Assembly: GCF_902805925.1 (NCBI RefSeq)
Contig: NZ_CADCUP010000078.1
Coordinates: 1-43,182, forward strand
Reading direction: 5' to 3'
Origin: an uncultured Nocardioides sp.
Lineage (GTDB): Bacteria > Actinomycetota > Actinomycetes > Propionibacteriales > Nocardioidaceae
DNA length: 43,182 nt
Positions 41,361 to 43,182 of this stretch are shown piece by piece (positions within the stretch are counted from its first letter, which is position 1; each line of letters starts with the position of its first letter). Both the position numbers and the translations under genes were made by a program. Under the pieces are notes generated by a model, which did not search any database, had not been told where the DNA came from, and was given only the letters and a program-made list of their open reading frames with translations.

Positions 41361-42530
41361 GTGCCGCAGCCCCCTGCCCCGTCCCAGGCGCCGACCCTGG
41401 CCGTGATCGGCGGCGGGCAGCTGGCGCGGATGATGGCGCAGCCCGCCATCGCGCTCGGCCTGCCGCTGCGCCTGCTCGCCGAGGCCGACGGCGTCTCGGC
41501 CGCCCAGGTGGTCCCCGACCACGTCGTGGGCGACTTCCGCGACCTCGAGACGCTGCGGTCGGTGACCGCCGGCTGCGCCGTGGTGACCTTCGACCACGAG
41601 CACGTGCCCACCGAGCACCTGCGCGCGCTGGAGCAGCAGCTGGCCGTCCGGCCCGGCCCCGACGCGCTGGTGCACGCCCAGGACAAGGCCGTGATGCGAC
41701 GCCGGCTGGCCGAGCTGGGCGTCCCGTGTCCTCGCAACGCCGTGGTGGAGGGGCTCGCCGACGTCGAGGCGTTCGGCTTCCCCTGCGTGCTCAAGACGAC
41801 CCGCGGCGGGTACGACGGCAAGGGTGTCTGGTTCGTGCGCGAGCCGGACCAGGCCCGGGCCGCCTTCGAGGCCGCCGCGGCTGCGGGTGTGCAGGTGCTG
41901 GCCGAGGAGCTCGTCGACTTCCGTCGCGAGCTGTCGGCGATCGTCGCCCGGTCGCCGAGCGGGCAGGCCGCCGCCTACCCCGTCGTCGCCTCCACCCAGC
42001 TCGACGGCGTCTGCCACGAGGTCGTCGCGCCCGCACCCGACCTCTCCGCCGAGCTGGCCGGCGAGGCCCAGCGGATCGCGCTGCGCGTGGCGGGGGAGCT
42101 GGGCGTCACCGGCGTCCTGGCCGTCGAGCTCTTCGAGACCACCGACGGGCGGGTGCTGGTCAACGAGCTGGCGATGCGGCCGCACAACACCGGCCACTGG
42201 ACCCAGGACGGCGCCGTCACCTCGCAGTTCGAGAACCACCTGCGCGCCGTCATGGACCTGCCCCTCGGCTCGCCCGCGCCGCGGGCGCGGTGGACCGTGA
42301 TGGTCAACATCCTCGGCGGGCCCGACGACACCGGACGCCTGTACGACGGCTTCCCGCACGCCCTGGCGCGCGACCCGTTCCTGCGGGTGCACCTCTACGG
42401 CAAGACGCTGCGTCCGGGACGCAAGGTGGGCCACGTCAACGCCTACGGCGACGACCTCGAGGACTGCCTCGAGCGCGCCCGGCACGCCGCCGCGTGGTTC
42501 CGCGGAGACCTGGGAGACGAGAGCGAATGA
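41361..42530 (+). CDS. purK: N5-carboxyaminoimidazole ribonucleotide synthase
   Basis: PurK converts AIR, ATP and bicarbonate to N5-CAIR in purine biosynthesis. The 389-residue ATP-grasp protein has the N-terminal [12 protein letters not shown] (about 15-26), TFDHEHVP, the ATP-binding [12 protein letters not shown] with the glycine-rich loop, and [17 protein letters not shown] near 265 with catalytic residues. The family's usual GNPRPHNSGH appears here as AMRPHNTGH, as in many actinobacteria. The GTG at 41361 follows a -10 by seven bases. Its stop overlaps the purE ATG (ATGA), so the two enzymes are coupled. Confidence 0.95.
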   Translation: MPQPPAPSQAPTLAVIGGGQLARMMAQPAIALGLPLRLLAEADGVSAAQVVPDHVVGDFRDLETLRSVTAGCAVVTFDHEHVPTEHLRALEQQLAVRPGPDALVHAQDKAVMRRRLAELGVPCPRNAVVEGLADVEAFGFPCVLKTTRGGYDGKGVWFVREPDQARAAFEAAAAAGVQVLAEELVDFRRELSAIVARSPSGQAAAYPVVASTQLDGVCHEVVAPAPDLSAELAGEAQRIALRVAGELGVTGVLAVELFETTDGRVLVNELAMRPHNTGHWTQDGAVTSQFENHLRAVMDLPLGSPAPRARWTVMVNILGGPDDTGRLYDGFPHALARDPFLRVHLYGKTLRPGRKVGHVNAYGDDLEDCLERARHAAAWFRGDLGDESE

Positions 42531-43057
42531 GTGCCGACGACCGGCCCCGCGTGGGCATCGTGATGGGGTCCGACTCCGACTGGCCGGTGATGCAGGCCGC
42601 CGCCGAGGCGCTCGCCGAGTTCGACGTCGCCCACGAGGCCGACGTCGTCAGCGCCCACCGGATGCCCGAGGAGATGCTCGCCTACGGCCGCGACGCCGCC
42701 GGCCGCGGCATCTCGGTGGTCGTCGCCGGCGCCGGGGGCGCGGCCCACCTGCCCGGCATGCTGGCGGCCGTCACCCCGCTGCCCGTCATCGGCGTGCCCG
42801 TGCCCCTCAAGCACCTCGACGGCTTGGACTCCCTGCTCTCGATCGTGCAGATGCCGGCCGGCGTGCCCGTCGCCACGGTGTCGATCGGCGGCGCGCGCAA
42901 CGCCGGGCTGCTCGCCGTACGCATCCTCGCCGCCTCCGACCCTGCGCTCCAGCAGCGGATGCTCGAGTTCCAGTCCTCCCTGCGCGCCGCCGCGGCCGAG
43001 AAGGGCGCCGCCGTGCGCCGGGAGTCCGGCCGGGGGGCGCGAAGGCTGGGGTTCTGA
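42527..43057 (+). CDS. purE: N5-carboxyaminoimidazole ribonucleotide mutase
   Basis: PurE rearranges N5-CAIR to CAIR, the step after PurK. The 176-residue class I enzyme shows the substrate loop [10 protein letters not shown] (about 13-22), [10 protein letters not shown] with the active-site His, [11 protein letters not shown], and [19 protein letters not shown]. The C-terminal 20 residues are basic and slightly longer than in E. coli. It overlaps purK by four bases and is followed by a 26-bp perfect palindrome. Confidence 0.96.
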   Translation: MSADDRPRVGIVMGSDSDWPVMQAAAEALAEFDVAHEADVVSAHRMPEEMLAYGRDAAGRGISVVVAGAGGAAHLPGMLAAVTPLPVIGVPVPLKHLDGLDSLLSIVQMPAGVPVATVSIGGARNAGLLAVRILAASDPALQQRMLEFQSSLRAAAAEKGAAVRRESGRGARRLGF

Positions 43058-43078
43058 GCCGGGGGTGTCGTGCGCGCA

Positions 43079-43104
43079 GGGATCCCCGGATATCCGGGGA
43101 TCCC
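43079..43104 (+). terminator. 26-bp perfect palindrome after purE
   Basis: GGGATCCCCGGAT followed immediately by its reverse complement occurs 21 bases after the purE stop. It would form a strong stem in the transcript and is the likely terminator of the purKE unit, though without a T-run. Confidence 0.65.
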
Positions 43105-43141
43105 CTCGCTTGGCGGGTGTTGCAACCCCCATTAACCGTGA

Positions 43142-43174
43142 GACACGCCGGCGAAGGTTGGGCGGACACGCCGG
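43142..43174. repeat. Direct repeat at the window edge
   Basis: GACACGCCGG occurs at 43142-43151 and again at 43165-43174, a 23-base period. The stretch also holds ATTAACC at 43130-43136. It is probably the upstream region of a gene outside the window. Confidence 0.4.
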
Positions 43175-43182
43175 GGCGAGGC

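Overview
This 43.2 kb window is chromosomal DNA of a very high-GC actinobacterium, most likely Nocardioides or a close relative (Propionibacteriales). The evidence is the codon usage, the many GTG starts, the DUF5709, DUF2252 and DUF1360 genes, the small epsilon subunit beside a propionyl-CoA carboxylase beta chain, and the gene order. The backbone (acyl-CoA dehydrogenase, purE, purK, birA, accD5-like, accE, maf, accA3-like, quinone-reductase LpdA, purine nucleoside phosphorylase, pmmB-like mutase) recalls, from memory, the Mycobacterium tuberculosis Rv3274-Rv3308 neighbourhood, with lineage-specific genes inserted. I see no rRNA, tRNA, CRISPR array, transposase, integrase or prophage.

Region 1-11.3 kb holds a scattered but complete deoxyribonucleoside salvage set: purine nucleoside phosphorylase (10517-11329), a PGM2-type phosphopentomutase/phosphomannomutase (4327-5982), deoxyribose-phosphate aldolase (2652-3656), and two overlapping aldehyde dehydrogenase genes (1165-2637 and 287-1168). 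The second of these lacks the catalytic half. Together they could turn purine deoxynucleosides into glyceraldehyde 3-phosphate and acetate. Between them lie a thiol peroxidase and a compact MerR regulator/aldo-keto reductase module (6633-8951). Each of its three genes has its own promoter with the same 19-bp-spaced MerR-type operator.

Region 11.3-19.6 kb carries a DUF2252 phosphotransferase-like protein, a GNAT acetyltransferase, a gamma-glutamylcyclotransferase-like protein, dihydrolipoyl dehydrogenase, an LpdA-type quinone reductase, DUF5709, NAD(P)HX dehydratase, a histidine phosphatase and DUF1360. Region 19.5-29 kb is dominated by biotin enzymes (pyruvate carboxylase; an acyl-CoA carboxylase alpha chain) and an acyl-CoA dehydrogenase with a TetR-like operator. 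They are separated by two secreted proteins, a SpoIID-like protein and an RTX-repeat protein.

Region 29-39 kb has a CDP-alcohol phosphatidyltransferase/VTT membrane pair, a tctCBA-usp transport operon, a phoD-like/maf pair, accE-pccB, birA and a repeat-rich exported protein. Region 39.7-43.1 kb is a tightly packed run: small membrane protein, class III adenylate cyclase, orphan winged-helix protein, purK, purE.

A recurring regulatory theme is that at least nineteen genes have a -10-like hexamer (xAnnnT, mostly TAnnnT) ending exactly 6 or 7 bases before the start codon and no Shine-Dalgarno sequence. This implies widespread leaderless transcription. It was used here to settle several start codons. 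Convergent gene ends are marked by GC-rich hairpins, and two AT-richer long inverted repeats (25782-25865 and 36039-36086) stand out.
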